From contig CAMUYW010000007.1 in assembly GCA_947165045.1 (NCBI GenBank), positions 1 through 64,000 on the forward strand: a stretch of DNA of 64,000 nt, given 5' to 3'. Below the pieces are notes generated by a model that saw only the letters and a list, made by a program, of their open reading frames with translations, was not told where the DNA came from and made no database searches. Shown one piece after another: positions 16,044 through 25,806 of this stretch. This DNA is from an uncultured Fibrobacter sp. (GTDB lineage Bacteria > Fibrobacterota > Fibrobacteria > Fibrobacterales > Fibrobacteraceae). Both the position numbers and the translations under genes were made by a program. How positions within the stretch are numbered: the stretch's first letter is position 1; each line of letters opens with the position of its first letter.

Positions 16044-18584
16044 ATGCGCACGTACAAAGATTTAGCCATTGCCGAAGAAGAAGACAAGCTAGTCCACGCT
16101 ATCGCGACTTCGAGAAATTTGCTTATCGAAGCGCCTACCGGTAGCGGTAAATCATTGTACATTCCGTGGTTCTTGAGCAGGCACTTTAGCGGGCGTATTG
16201 TCGTGTTGCAGCCGAGGCGAATCGCGGCCCTCGCCCTCGCCCAATACTCAGCAAAATTGCACAACGAACCGTGCGGAAAAACAGTCGGTTATCAGTTCAG
16301 ACAAGACAGTTGCAAGTCTAACGAAACGAGAATTTTATTCCAGACGTACGGTAACTTTTTACAGGAACTTTTACACGGGAAATTAAACGCCGACTGGGTT
16401 GTGTTTGACGAATACCACGAACGCAAAGCTGATATGGATTTGCTGTTCGCGTATTTGACAGGGAATACGAACATGCCGAGAATCGCAGTAATGTCTGCGG
16501 CCTTGAATCGCGACGAACTTGAAGCCGCTCTTGGCGTTAAATGTTTGCAACTAGGTCACCCACTTTACCCAGTACAAATTATACACCAGAAACCAGCCGC
16601 GGGAATCAACATTGCCGCAGGCCAAGGAATCGAAAGCGAAGTCGTGCGAGCATTGCGCACGTTGTACCGCAATAACATTTGGCAAACAACGCTAGTATTT
16701 TTGCCCGGTAAAGCAGAAATTGCTCGTTGCCACACCGCCGCAAGCGAGGCGCTTGGCGACAACGTCGCAGAGTTCCTTGAACTCTACGGCGGTCAAGACC
16801 GCGAAACGCAAGACCGCATTTTCGAAGAAACGGAACGCCCGCGTGTTATTTTTACGACCAACATTGCCGAAACATCTATCACGGTGCCGAATGTAACAGG
16901 CGTTATCGATAGCGGTATCGAGCGCGTGAACGAATACGACGACAGCAAGAAAGTGAACGTCTTGCGAACGCTCCCCATTTCGTTACAGAATGCAATACAG
17001 CGCAGCGGCCGTAGCGGTCGTACGCAAAATGGATGTGCTATTCGCCTGTGGACTGAAGATGCCGAAAAGCACATGGCACAAGGCATCGTGCCTGAAGTCT
17101 TGCAAATCGAGCCCTCGGAACTCATACTGCAAAAAGCAATGCTTGAAACCAATGATTCCAAGATTATTCTGCCCACGCCAATTCCCGAGGCGCGTAAAAA
17201 GACTGCAACCGCGATGCTCGAAAACTTCGGCATGTTGCAAAACGGCATAATCACGGAACTCGGCAAGAGAGCTATCCAAACTCCGATTTCAAATATTCCG
17301 CTTGCGCTCATCCTCGCGAAAGCAAACAGCGCCACTGACCTCCCCGACTTGCTTTTAGCGGCTATGGCATGGATCCATTCGGGAACCGAATTTGTCCAAA
17401 AATCTAAGACCTCGCTTGACTTGTTCACGCTTGCGAAAGATACACTTTCAAAAGCAATAAACGCTCCGCGCGAAGTCACATTTACGCTAAAGCAGTTGAG
17501 AGATTACCGAGACAAAATCGCTCAGGATAACATAACAACTCAAAGCTCAGCAACCACAAAGGGAAAATCGCTTTCGACTCCATACCTCATAGCCCAAAAG
17601 CTCCTTATTTCATTCCCAGATGCTCTTGCAACGCCAAGCGGCAACGTTTACAAGCTCAGCAACGGCAACACCATTCGCCTGCAGGTGGCCGAACCACCTT
17701 ACGCGATACTCGCGCTTTCGATGCTCCGCACCGAAGCAGGCTCCAAATCCGAATTGCGAGTAAATCTTTACGCCCCCATTCCCGAAGAATTGCTCGGCGG
17801 CGAAAGCGAAAACATCCGCTACGAGCTTTTGTGGCGTAGTGGTCAAGAACGCTTCATCGGCATAGAGATTCACGAAAGCGAAAGCCCCAACGGCGACGTG
17901 CGCGAAATCAGCCGCAAAGAAATTCTCCCGCAAGAAGCCTCGCCAAAAATTCTCGAAAAGCTTAAAGAACTCACCGTAGAAGCATGGCGCGACAAACTCG
18001 AAAAAGAAAATTGGACCGGTCGCTACCTCACGGAAAATTTGCAGACGCTTTTGATAAAAATGCGCCTTGCCGCAAAACTTTATCCTGAATACGGGCTCCC
18101 GGAATTCAACGATGAGGACATGGAGCTCATCTTCAATGAGCTTACTGACGGAATCTTTTTACTGCGCGACATCAACGAAGACCGTTACAGAAACATCGTC
18201 GAAGATTACTTCGGAAAGTCCATGCTCGCGTGGTTGCAAAAGACATTCCCCGACCATTACGTTTTGCCCAATGGCAAACGCGCCCGCTACAGCTACCAAG
18301 CGGTCGCCACCGCCGATGAACAAAGCAGCGGCAAAATCGTACAAAGTGCAGACGGAGTTCTTGTTGAAATTTCCGCGCGCATCGAAGACTTTATGCAGCT
18401 TCGCGGAGAGCACAAAATTGCTGACGGGAAACTCAAAGTGCGCTATGACATTCTAGCGCCAAACTTCCGCACGATACAGAAAACGTGGGACCTCACGAGC
18501 TTCTGGCAAAACACCTACGCCGAAGTCCGCAAAGAGCTAAGAGGAAGATACCCAAAGCATCCGTGGCCAGAGAATGTTGTGTAA
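16044..18584 (+). CDS. hrpB: ATP-dependent helicase HrpB
   Basis: An 846-residue DEAH-type helicase of the HrpB family. Walker A is EAPTGSGKS (near residue 32), the DEAH box reads DEYHER, motif III lies in MSAALN, and motif VI is QRSGRSGR. The HA2-like region and the long HrpB C-terminal domain follow. I start at ATG 16044 (MRTYKDLAIAEEEDKL); the frame is open to 15927 but that extension is dispersed repeat. The exact cellular role of HrpB is unsettled; in some bacteria it affects RNA processing or virulence. It is monocistronic. Confidence 0.93.
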   Translation: MRTYKDLAIAEEEDKLVHAIATSRNLLIEAPTGSGKSLYIPWFLSRHFSGRIVVLQPRRIAALALAQYSAKLHNEPCGKTVGYQFRQDSCKSNETRILFQTYGNFLQELLHGKLNADWVVFDEYHERKADMDLLFAYLTGNTNMPRIAVMSAALNRDELEAALGVKCLQLGHPLYPVQIIHQKPAAGINIAAGQGIESEVVRALRTLYRNNIWQTTLVFLPGKAEIARCHTAASEALGDNVAEFLELYGGQDRETQDRIFEETERPRVIFTTNIAETSITVPNVTGVIDSGIERVNEYDDSKKVNVLRTLPISLQNAIQRSGRSGRTQNGCAIRLWTEDAEKHMAQGIVPEVLQIEPSELILQKAMLETNDSKIILPTPIPEARKKTATAMLENFGMLQNGIITELGKRAIQTPISNIPLALILAKANSATDLPDLLLAAMAWIHSGTEFVQKSKTSLDLFTLAKDTLSKAINAPREVTFTLKQLRDYRDKIAQDNITTQSSATTKGKSLSTPYLIAQKLLISFPDALATPSGNVYKLSNGNTIRLQVAEPPYAILALSMLRTEAGSKSELRVNLYAPIPEELLGGESENIRYELLWRSGQERFIGIEIHESESPNGDVREISRKEILPQEASPKILEKLKELTVEAWRDKLEKENWTGRYLTENLQTLLIKMRLAAKLYPEYGLPEFNDEDMELIFNELTDGIFLLRDINEDRYRNIVEDYFGKSMLAWLQKTFPDHYVLPNGKRARYSYQAVATADEQSSGKIVQSADGVLVEISARIEDFMQLRGEHKIADGKLKVRYDILAPNFRTIQKTWDLTSFWQNTYAEVRKELRGRYPKHPWPENVV

Positions 18585-18610
18585 TTTCATTACACAACAA
18601 TATTCTTTTT
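18575..18610 (+). terminator. terminator that contains the hrpB stop codon
   Basis: TGTTGTGTAAT (18575-18585) pairs perfectly with ATTACACAACA (18589-18599) around a three-base loop, followed by ATATTCTTTTT. The hrpB stop TAA is at 18582-18584, inside the left arm. Confidence 0.75.
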
Positions 18611-18809
18611 AGAAACGCGGGCGGGGCCCCAGCTCAGAGTTGACGCCTGCGGCGTCAGCGGCTTCACTCGGTCATGAACGCCTGCAAGCAGTCGTTCGCG
18701 ACTCTCGTTTTGCACGCTACTGCGAAGTTTTACCTTGGCCGACGCTCTTTTCATCAACTAAAAATCAGTTGTTCTAATTTTATAATTTTCAGTCTTTTGA
18801 CCTGACAAT

Positions 18810-20396
18810 TTATTTTACAGTATACACCGCGAGGGTTTTGCTGTACTCATAGCCGACGATTAAGAGCGGTTCGCCATTGGGACTTTTTTCAGCGGGGATA
18901 AACAGCACGCCTTCGGGACCGCGGTCTTTCGGATTCAAATAGAAGTCCACGATTCTCGGAGCATTTCCGTTTTCAACACCTGTAATGTCGAACACAGCAA
19001 TAGCACTTGTGCGTTCTAGCCCGGCAAACACATAGCGTTTTTCGCCAACGATACCCGTCGTCACATTTTCCGGTTCGCAACCCTTGTCTTCACTGCGGGC
19101 ATCCATCTTGACTTTACCTTTCTTGGAATTCCAGTTGAAGTAATCCGGGGCAACCTTAGCCATAGTCTGTTCAAACATGTCTCCAGAATCCCACATCAAA
19201 TGCCCCGTTGCACCATCAAAAATGCTGATAGAGCGCGTTCCGAAAGAATACATGTAAGGACACTTGCCATTCGCAGCCTTATCAGGAGCGCGATCACAAC
19301 GTTCCAAGCTACTTACCGTCAAATTTTTCAAATCTTCAAGGACGCTTGATGTGAACACACTAGAATCAAGCACGCCCTGCTGCGCAAGCATCATCGGAGT
19401 CGTCACATCCGTCCAGGCCTTATAATCATTGACCGGAGCGCCTTCATTTGCAGTCACCACGAATGTCGTTCCATTGACCGAGAACGAAGAAATTCCATCC
19501 GGCTGGCGCAAGCCACGTAACGGGTAATTCTTAATTTCAATGGCCTTGTTTTTTTTGACATCAAGCCCAGAACCCGGCATGGAATGATCTACATAGCCAA
19601 GTGGAAACACATCCAAAATTTTTTTTGCTTCAACGTCAAATTTCACAAGAGCATTATTTTCTTGCAAACTAATCCAAGCTATTTTCGAATTCTCGGAAAC
19701 CGTAATATATTCCGGTTCAAGCGACTGAGCAAAGCTCTTCACGCCAGTCTTGCGCACGCCCTTAGCCATCAATTTTAACGTGTCGAGTTCATTAAAACCA
19801 ACAACCGTCTTTTGCGGTTTTTTCCAAGCTTTAGGCAAGTCCACCGCATTCGCAGGCGCATTAGCACCCGCTGCCGCAATCGACAAAACGCCAATACCGC
19901 CTTCAGGATCTTCAGAGAACGTTTCGTCCGGCGAACCTTCGCAAGCCACGAGCAAATTCAATCCATCCGGCGTAAACGTAATCATGTCGGGCATATAGCA
20001 AAGTTCATGCAGGCCTAGAACCTTTAAGCCTTTATTATATTGCATCACCTGCACGTGGCCTTTTTTCCATTCGGGATTATTCAAGAGGCTCACGGCCACA
20101 AGGTCGCCATGCACAGTCACACTAGAGGCGCCCCCCGGCAATTTGACTTCGCTGATTTTCTTTGGATTTGTCGGATTAGCCAAGTCAATCACTTCGAGAA
20201 CTTTCTCGCCACCGACTACGAACAGCACATTCTTTTCAGGCATGAACGCCGAAATTTCAGCCGTCGTCATGGGAATCGAAGCCACCTGCTTTAGCGCAGT
20301 CCCCATCTGGAACGGACCTGCTGGAACATCCGACTTTTTAGCAAATGAAAAGCCCGCGCCTAAAAGCAGACACAAAACTAAAGTGGTACGTTTCAT
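18810..20396 (-). CDS. exported choice-of-anchor-I-type beta-propeller protein
   Basis: A 528-residue protein with a signal peptide (residues 1-19). The body has propeller-like repeats such as VLEVIDLANPTNPKKISEVKLPGGASSVTVHGDLVAVSL (residues about 66-105), PDMITFTPDGLNLLVACEGSP and RYVFAGLERTSAIAVFDI. These match the secreted family described as choice-of-anchor I, often annotated as alkaline-phosphatase-like or surface proteins. PDGISSFSVNGTTFVVTANEGAP is another family-like block. No anchor or sorting signal is obvious at the C-terminus, which ends at YSKTLAVYTVK. The substrate is unknown. It is monocistronic with 225 bases of repeat-like sequence between it and hrpB. Confidence 0.78.
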   Translation of the reverse strand: MKRTTLVLCLLLGAGFSFAKKSDVPAGPFQMGTALKQVASIPMTTAEISAFMPEKNVLFVVGGEKVLEVIDLANPTNPKKISEVKLPGGASSVTVHGDLVAVSLLNNPEWKKGHVQVMQYNKGLKVLGLHELCYMPDMITFTPDGLNLLVACEGSPDETFSEDPEGGIGVLSIAAAGANAPANAVDLPKAWKKPQKTVVGFNELDTLKLMAKGVRKTGVKSFAQSLEPEYITVSENSKIAWISLQENNALVKFDVEAKKILDVFPLGYVDHSMPGSGLDVKKNKAIEIKNYPLRGLRQPDGISSFSVNGTTFVVTANEGAPVNDYKAWTDVTTPMMLAQQGVLDSSVFTSSVLEDLKNLTVSSLERCDRAPDKAANGKCPYMYSFGTRSISIFDGATGHLMWDSGDMFEQTMAKVAPDYFNWNSKKGKVKMDARSEDKGCEPENVTTGIVGEKRYVFAGLERTSAIAVFDITGVENGNAPRIVDFYLNPKDRGPEGVLFIPAEKSPNGEPLLIVGYEYSKTLAVYTVK

Positions 20397-20438
20397 ATAT
20401 TCTCCCAGCGGTACGGCCGCAATCCCGTTTCAATAAAT

Positions 20439-20888
20439 TTAATCCAAGATAAGCCACATAATTAACATGCCAAGTCCAAAACTTGCGGCCATAGATGCCG
20501 ATTGCAACACTACATCAGACTTATCCTTTTCTTTTGCTTCTTCCTTTTTCTCTTGCGAAGCTTGAACAGCGACCCTCAAAGCCTTGGCACAAATTTCATT
20601 GTCTTTCTTGAGAGAGTTGTAGCTCTGCTCCCAATTTTCGCACTTTGCCCGTTCCATTTCGAGATCCGAACGAAGTGATTTTTTTTCGACAGTACAAGCA
20701 CTATCATGGAGAGCCATCACGCTATCGCGCACAGCAAGTTCCGCAACAAGCTCTGCCTTCTCAGCATCAGGAACAGCATTTGTCCCCGCATTCGCCACAT
20801 TTTCCTGCGCCAAAGCAGGCACAGATGCAAATGTGACAAAAGCAAGAATTACAAGCGACTTTACAAAAGAATGGACCATAGAATTCAT
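20439..20888 (-). CDS. exported coiled-coil protein with C-terminal membrane segment
   Basis: A 149-residue protein of unknown function. A signal peptide (VILAFVTFASVPALA) is cut near residue 28; residues about 35-120 are a charged helical region likely to be coiled coil (EKAELVAELAVRDSVM, KKSLRSDLEMERAKCENWEQ), and a hydrophobic helix (SFGLGMLIMWLILD) ends the protein. Its start lies 11 bases after the adenosine-kinase-like gene. The frame extends further upstream, but only across that gene. Confidence 0.65.
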   Translation of the reverse strand: MNSMVHSFVKSLVILAFVTFASVPALAQENVANAGTNAVPDAEKAELVAELAVRDSVMALHDSACTVEKKSLRSDLEMERAKCENWEQSYNSLKKDNEICAKALRVAVQASQEKKEEAKEKDKSDVVLQSASMAASFGLGMLIMWLILD

Positions 20889-20898
20889 ATTTTGCAAA

Positions 20899-21858
20899 TT
20901 ACATTTGGGCCAAAATGCGCTTCCAACCATCTTCTGGAATTTGCGCGCCCATGACCTGAACAACTTCGTTCGAGACAATGCTTCCGAGATTGCCCGAGCG
21001 TTCCATATCCCAGCCGTTCATGTAGCCGTAGAGGAATCCCGATGCCCAGAGGTCACCAGCACCCGTCGTATCAATAGCCTTTGCAGCACCAGCCAACACG
21101 CGAGTCACCTTGCCATCCTTAGCAATCAAGGCTCCGCGCTTGCCAATCTTCACGACAGCAACCTTAGCCTTCTTGGCCAATACTTCGAGAGCGGCTTCTT
21201 CTTTGACGCCCGCGTAAGCATATGCTTCGTCTTCGTTTGCGATGATAATATCAATCATCTTGTTTTCGAAAAGTTCATCGAATAACTTGCGGCAAGCATC
21301 GACAACTCCAAACGAGCTAAAGTCAAGAGCCGTTTCGACACCGAGACTGCGAGCCAGTTCAAAAGACTTCTTGAAGCATTCGCCATTGAATGCGCGATAA
21401 CCTTCGGCATACAAAAGTCCAACATCGTCATAAAGTGCCGGCGTAAAATCATCCGAACCCAAGAAATCCGAAGCGCCAAGATAAGTCCACATCGAACGCT
21501 GAGCATCCGGCGTCACCGCAGAGAACACGCAACCCGTAGCAGCACTCGAAAGACCTACCTTCGATTCCACTCCGTTATTCTTCAAATGATCCTGGAAGAG
21601 TCTGCCAAGTTCGTCATCGCCCACCTTGCTGATAAAAGCAGCCTTGCCACCGAGACGGGCCACGCCCACCATCGTATTGCAAGTAGAACCGCCCGGCACG
21701 CGAATCGGATTTTCAAGAGAACTCAAGAACTTTTCCATCTGCGGCCAATCGACCATGTTCATGCCGCCCTTCTGTACGCCTTGCGCAGCAATCCATTCAT
21801 CGCTCACATTAGCCAAAATATCAACAAGGGCTGCGCCCATTCCAAGAACTTTTTTCAT
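20899..21858 (-). CDS. PfkB-family carbohydrate/nucleoside kinase, adenosine-kinase-like
   Basis: A 319-residue ribokinase-fold kinase. It has GGSTCNTMVGVARLGGKAAFISKVGDDELG near residues 56-85 (family signature 1) and DTTGAGDLWASGFLYG near residue 265 (signature 2 with the catalytic aspartate GAGD). The overall layout, including the lid strand at the N-terminus, resembles bacterial adenosine-kinase-like proteins, but the substrate cannot be fixed from sequence. Its ATG overlaps the rhomboid stop (TAATG), with the GGAGG ribosome site inside the rhomboid gene. Confidence 0.85.
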   Translation of the reverse strand: MKKVLGMGAALVDILANVSDEWIAAQGVQKGGMNMVDWPQMEKFLSSLENPIRVPGGSTCNTMVGVARLGGKAAFISKVGDDELGRLFQDHLKNNGVESKVGLSSAATGCVFSAVTPDAQRSMWTYLGASDFLGSDDFTPALYDDVGLLYAEGYRAFNGECFKKSFELARSLGVETALDFSSFGVVDACRKLFDELFENKMIDIIIANEDEAYAYAGVKEEAALEVLAKKAKVAVVKIGKRGALIAKDGKVTRVLAGAAKAIDTTGAGDLWASGFLYGYMNGWDMERSGNLGSIVSNEVVQVMGAQIPEDGWKRILAQM

Positions 21859-22742
21859 TAGAAACCTCCGCGACGGCGACGCAACTTGTCACCCGCTTTT
21901 AATAAAAATTCACGTTCCGATTCACTCAAGGACTGGATACCTTCGCGCTCCACCTTCTTGAGGATAGCGTCCATGCGCTTCTGTTCGTTTACGTAGAACA
22001 CTTCACCTTCGAGAACTTCCGGTTCTTCAGTATTACGCGCGCGAGAACGCGAAGAGCCGTTATCATACTTTTCGGGATTACTGGAGAACAAGCGGAATAT
22101 TGCCGAAAGCGGTGAATGGTAAAGTACCTTCGGTCCGTTTTGGTAAACCGCCATGTAAAGGAATCCTGCAACCACGCCGCCCAAGTGAGCAAAATGCGCA
22201 ATCATGTCACCCGAATTCGCAAAGAGAATGTCGAGAGCAATCATCACCCACATTGCATGCTTAATCTTCATCGGAATCACAAAGAACATGAGAAGCATGC
22301 GTTCCGGGAAGAACTTGTAATAAGCCACAAAAACACCCATCAAGGCGCCCGAAGCACCGATAATCGGGTTGTTCGTAAGGCCGAGCAAACACATGAAAAA
22401 GCTGAACAGCGCTGCAAAAATACCGCAGAAGAAATACATCGAGACAAAATGACGCGTTCCCATCCATTCCGCCACTTCGGAGCCAAACATCCAAAGCATG
22501 AGCATATTGAAAAAGAAATGCATAAAGTCGAAATGGATAAACATGTACGTCACATAACGCCAAAGTTCAAGCGGAACTCTCGGCATAAAAGCGCCGTAAT
22601 AATTAATGTAATCCGCCAAGGAACCGTAACCGGCACCCAAGTTGACTTCAAGCCCGCGCCCTAAAAAGGCAATGACAAAGACAATCGCATTGGTAAGTAA
22701 TAGGACCTGCAAGGGTTTGGATAAATATTTAAATGGTTTCAT
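21858..22742 (-). CDS. rhomboid-family intramembrane serine protease
   Basis: A 294-residue six-helix membrane protein. The catalytic serine is in GASGALMGV and the histidine in AHFAHLGGVVAG, the two conserved rhomboid sites; WRYVTYMFIHFDFMHFFFNML is the L1/TM2 region with the oxyanion-helping histidine. A soluble C-terminal tail of about 90 residues ends in an acidic and basic helix (LSESEREFLLKAGDKLRRRR). The substrate is unknown. It sits between coaD and the PfkB kinase and overlaps the latter by one base. Confidence 0.92.
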   Translation of the reverse strand: MKPFKYLSKPLQVLLLTNAIVFVIAFLGRGLEVNLGAGYGSLADYINYYGAFMPRVPLELWRYVTYMFIHFDFMHFFFNMLMLWMFGSEVAEWMGTRHFVSMYFFCGIFAALFSFFMCLLGLTNNPIIGASGALMGVFVAYYKFFPERMLLMFFVIPMKIKHAMWVMIALDILFANSGDMIAHFAHLGGVVAGFLYMAVYQNGPKVLYHSPLSAIFRLFSSNPEKYDNGSSRSRARNTEEPEVLEGEVFYVNEQKRMDAILKKVEREGIQSLSESEREFLLKAGDKLRRRRGGF

Positions 22743-22743
22743 T

Positions 22744-23271
22744 TTATTTCCTATACAGTTTCAAAAGCATGGAAACGATGTTTTTCGGGACGAACTTCGA
22801 AATAAGATTTTTTTGTTCCGCGGCAGATTCCCCCCTAGTGCAACCACACTTGAGGAGTTCGCGAACAACAGAGCTACTAACAACAAGATGCTCTTGGGCA
22901 CTCATCAAAAACACTGTTTCGACTTCAGGGTAAAGAACTTTATTGTTCCAAGCAACAGCCTGTTCTGCATCCAAGTCAGACGCGTTGCGAATTCCGCGCA
23001 CCAAGTAGCGTGCGCCCACGGATTTCATGAAATCGACCGTCAAACCATCGTAACACGCGACCTTGACATTCGGAATCTCAGAAACTGCAGCCTCGATCAT
23101 CGACTTACGCGTTTCGGCATCGAACATGTTCTTTTTGCTTGCGTTCTGCGCAACAAGAACATACAGAATATCGAACATGCACGCAGCACGCTTTACAATG
23201 TCAAAATGTCCAATGGTAAACGGATCGAACGAGCCGGCAAATACAGCCACGCGGGATTCGCGGCCATTCAC
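22744..23271 (-). CDS. coaD: phosphopantetheine adenylyltransferase
   Basis: A nucleotidyltransferase that makes dephospho-CoA from 4'-phosphopantetheine. AVFAGSFDPFTIGHFDIVKRA carries the T/H-x-G-H nucleotide-binding signature, LVRGIRNASDLDAE matches the family RG(L/I)R block and VVSSSVVRELLK the C-terminal ISSSxVRE motif. I choose the GTG at 23271, 175 codons, because it has GGAGG at suitable spacing and places the family core near the N-terminus; an ATG at 23325 would add 18 atypical residues. The C-terminus (EQKNLISKFVPKNIV) is slightly extended. It is next to rsmD, a common bacterial pairing. Confidence 0.9.
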   Translation of the reverse strand: MNGRESRVAVFAGSFDPFTIGHFDIVKRAACMFDILYVLVAQNASKKNMFDAETRKSMIEAAVSEIPNVKVACYDGLTVDFMKSVGARYLVRGIRNASDLDAEQAVAWNNKVLYPEVETVFLMSAQEHLVVSSSVVRELLKCGCTRGESAAEQKNLISKFVPKNIVSMLLKLYRK

Positions 23272-23344
23272 GTTGCGACCAACCTCCACTACAGTCCGTT
23301 TTTGTGCTTTAGATTTCCACACCATGTGGTATAATTTACAAAAA

Positions 23345-23875
23345 TCACGCCCTAAATATAATCAGCGAGGATTCACCATAGCGACGAACTTGCCCTTCTG
23401 CAGCCCATTCTGGCAACTTGCGGCTCGGAGCCTCAAAAACAGCTACTCCACCGGGGTTTAGCCATTCGATAAACGGACGTAAATCAGGATAATCCATATC
23501 CTTAAACGGCGGATCCGCATAAATCAAGTCAAAGCCACCATTAGCGCAAACAATCTCTTTTTTGAGAGTGAGCACACTTGTCTCTAGCAGCCTAAGTTTA
23601 GACTCAGCTCCAACGGACTTATACGAACGTTCAATCATTTTTGCTTGCGGGCGCGCAAGTTCCACAGCAGTTACGCATTCCGCTCCACGGCTAATCGCTT
23701 CAAGTCCCATAATGCCGCTTCCGGCAAAAAGGTCCAACATGCAGAATCCATCCACGCCCTGCAAAATGTTAAAGAGAGCTTCCCTTGTTCGGGATGCTGT
23801 CGGGCGCGTTTTCATGGTATCCGGGGACTCGATGTTGCGCCCCCGTAAAGAACCGCCAGTAATTCGAATCGGCAT
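23345..23875 (-). CDS. rsmD: 16S rRNA (guanine966-N2)-methyltransferase
   Basis: A 176-residue SAM-dependent methyltransferase. It has ITGGSLRGR at the N-terminus, RPTASRTREALFNIL, the SAM motif LDLFAGSGIMGLEAISRGA and the catalytic DPPF near residue 121. These are the hallmarks of RsmD, which modifies the small-subunit rRNA. It is followed by coaD and preceded within two bases by the pilN/O-like gene. Confidence 0.93.
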   Translation of the reverse strand: MPIRITGGSLRGRNIESPDTMKTRPTASRTREALFNILQGVDGFCMLDLFAGSGIMGLEAISRGAECVTAVELARPQAKMIERSYKSVGAESKLRLLETSVLTLKKEIVCANGGFDLIYADPPFKDMDYPDLRPFIEWLNPGGVAVFEAPSRKLPEWAAEGQVRRYGESSLIIFRA

Positions 23876-23876
23876 A

Positions 23877-24866
23877 CTAACGGAGAACGAACATTTCGAC
23901 GCGCATGGAAGTGATCAGATTCTTCTTAACAAATCTGAGGTCAGCCTTCGATACGCCCATGCGAATCGGTGAATTGGCAAATGCGTTGTAGAAATTCAGC
24001 AAGTCAGCAAAATCTGCCGTCGTTGACACGCTGTACGCATAACGTTTAAACACACCAAAATCTTCAACAACCGGTTTTTCCAAGCCCTTCACATGAACTT
24101 TATTCGTTGAAGCAAGCGACTTGAAAGCCTTGATTTCTGCAGCAATTTCCGAGGTCGAGACAAAGCTACGCACGGCATCCAAGCGGATCTGCGGAACAGA
24201 AAACTGACCAAAAGCAGACACTTCCGTTGCCGCTTCAGATGCAATCGGAGTCTGGAACTGCTTACTGACCGCCTTGAGACGATCCATCAACGTATGCTGC
24301 GAAGAAGCCTTCATTGCAACACCACGGAGATAATAGAAGTTCGGAGCCTGATACACACATTCCGAGAATCCAATATCATCAGGAACAGCTGTATTCAAGA
24401 ATGACATGAACTGAGCCAACGATGTTTTCTGGAACGAAAGTTTTTCGAGCGGCAAATAACTGTTGTAACTAGTTCGTTTGTTATTAAACAACGCCTGCGG
24501 ATCAATTTCCCCCACAATATCCTTAGCAGACAAAGCGGCGCGAGCCTTTGCCAAAGCTTCTTTCTGTTGAGCAATTTGTTCTGCAGTCGGACCAGCAGGG
24601 GTCGTCGCCTGCGCAGGAGCAGGTTTAGCACCAATGAAATTCAAATAAGATTCCGGGAAAACGCCATCCAACGCAGCCGGTACGCCATTAATGCTCAAGA
24701 AGCAGCTAAAGGCAACCACCGCAAACAACGCAGCAACAGCAACGGTCAAATACTTTCTCTTGTAACGGCGTTCCACATCGGCAACGTTCGTCACATGCAA
24801 ATGCTGAGAAACACTACCAATGGAGGCATTCTTTTCTGCCACCGCAATAAGGTTCATGTGAATCAT
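23877..24866 (-). CDS. PilN/PilO-like pilus alignment protein
   Basis: A 329-residue inner-membrane protein: about 35 cytoplasmic residues, a single transmembrane helix (YLTVAVAALFAVVAFSCFL, about 38-56), a proline/alanine-rich linker with a coiled-coil stretch (TAEQIAQQKEALAKARAAL), then a periplasmic domain. This layout, and its ATGA overlap with the PilM-like gene, fits the PilN/PilO component that links PilM to the secretin side of type IV pili or type II secretion. Sequence similarity is weak, so the assignment rests on topology and context. Confidence 0.55.
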   Translation of the reverse strand: MIHMNLIAVAEKNASIGSVSQHLHVTNVADVERRYKRKYLTVAVAALFAVVAFSCFLSINGVPAALDGVFPESYLNFIGAKPAPAQATTPAGPTAEQIAQQKEALAKARAALSAKDIVGEIDPQALFNNKRTSYNSYLPLEKLSFQKTSLAQFMSFLNTAVPDDIGFSECVYQAPNFYYLRGVAMKASSQHTLMDRLKAVSKQFQTPIASEAATEVSAFGQFSVPQIRLDAVRSFVSTSEIAAEIKAFKSLASTNKVHVKGLEKPVVEDFGVFKRYAYSVSTTADFADLLNFYNAFANSPIRMGVSKADLRFVKKNLITSMRVEMFVLR

Positions 24867-25780
24867 ACACCCTCCATCTGGTTCAATGCAGCACCGACAG
24901 CACCAACACAGTACACCATATTAATCGGGTCAACACCATCGTCAGACGGCAACTGCGACAAAGACCTCACCAGCGACACATTGTAACCGCCCAGCTTGCC
25001 CATAAGATGTTCAACGAAATCATCTTCCGTTGCCATTTCACCACACAGGCGAACGTCTTTCACGCCGTTAACAGCATTTTCAGTCTCGACCAGTTTCATC
25101 TGTTCGACAATTTCATCAGCAAGAATCGGGTATGCATCATCAGCGGTTTTACCAACCATCGAAAGAGTCGAAACACCACGCAAAGCCAAGAGTTCATCAC
25201 GACGCATCCAAGCAATCGTCACTCCGTCAAAGTCAGCCTTCACGACACAGACCGCATCCTTGATCTTTTCGCCAACATCCATCACATTCATGAGCGACAG
25301 CACATCAACTTCCAGAGACTTCGGAGCAAGAACACGGGAGCGGAAACCCTTGCGAAGAGCATCGACCCATTCCTTGCGAACAGCCATCACAAGTTCGTTA
25401 TAACCAAAAGTATCATCCCCACTCAGCGTCTTGGAATCCACAATGTAAGCATCCACATCGGCATTGGTAAACAGTTCCATATACCATTTCAAGTACTGGT
25501 CCTTGTTCGCAACAGCTTCTTGCGGCACATAAACCTTACGGATAATCGACATTTTCGCCGGAATGGTAACAGAAGTCGCTATGACATCCTTAATTTGATT
25601 TTCATCGATCCACAACTGAAGCGTGCTTTCAAAAAGGAAAATATCGTAAATGGGGTTGCACTCCACAGGGAGAACAGCCAACTTGACCACTTTCTTTGCA
25701 GAAGCGTCCACAAGGGCGACCTTCATGTAATGGTCCCCAACTTCAACACCTAGGTATAACTTCGATTCGCTCATATACAT
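24863..25780 (-). CDS. PilM/GspL-like actin-fold protein
   Basis: A 305-residue protein beginning LYLGVEVGDHYMKVALVD, the phosphate-1 strand of the actin/HSP70 ATPase fold as seen in PilM (family GIDIGSxxIK). A second phosphate-type segment, AVCVVKADFDGVTIAWM, and LCGEMATEDDFV correspond to later fold elements. PilM is a cytoplasmic ring protein that recruits PilN in type IV pilus machines. The gene overlaps the PilN/O-like gene by four bases, and comEA and pilB lie within 8 kb. Translation could also begin at the second methionine (25774). Confidence 0.6.
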   Translation of the reverse strand: MYMSESKLYLGVEVGDHYMKVALVDASAKKVVKLAVLPVECNPIYDIFLFESTLQLWIDENQIKDVIATSVTIPAKMSIIRKVYVPQEAVANKDQYLKWYMELFTNADVDAYIVDSKTLSGDDTFGYNELVMAVRKEWVDALRKGFRSRVLAPKSLEVDVLSLMNVMDVGEKIKDAVCVVKADFDGVTIAWMRRDELLALRGVSTLSMVGKTADDAYPILADEIVEQMKLVETENAVNGVKDVRLCGEMATEDDFVEHLMGKLGGYNVSLVRSLSQLPSDDGVDPINMVYCVGAVGAALNQMEGV

Positions 25781-25806
25781 ACTTATGTAAAGTTTTCTTC
25801 CTAAAA

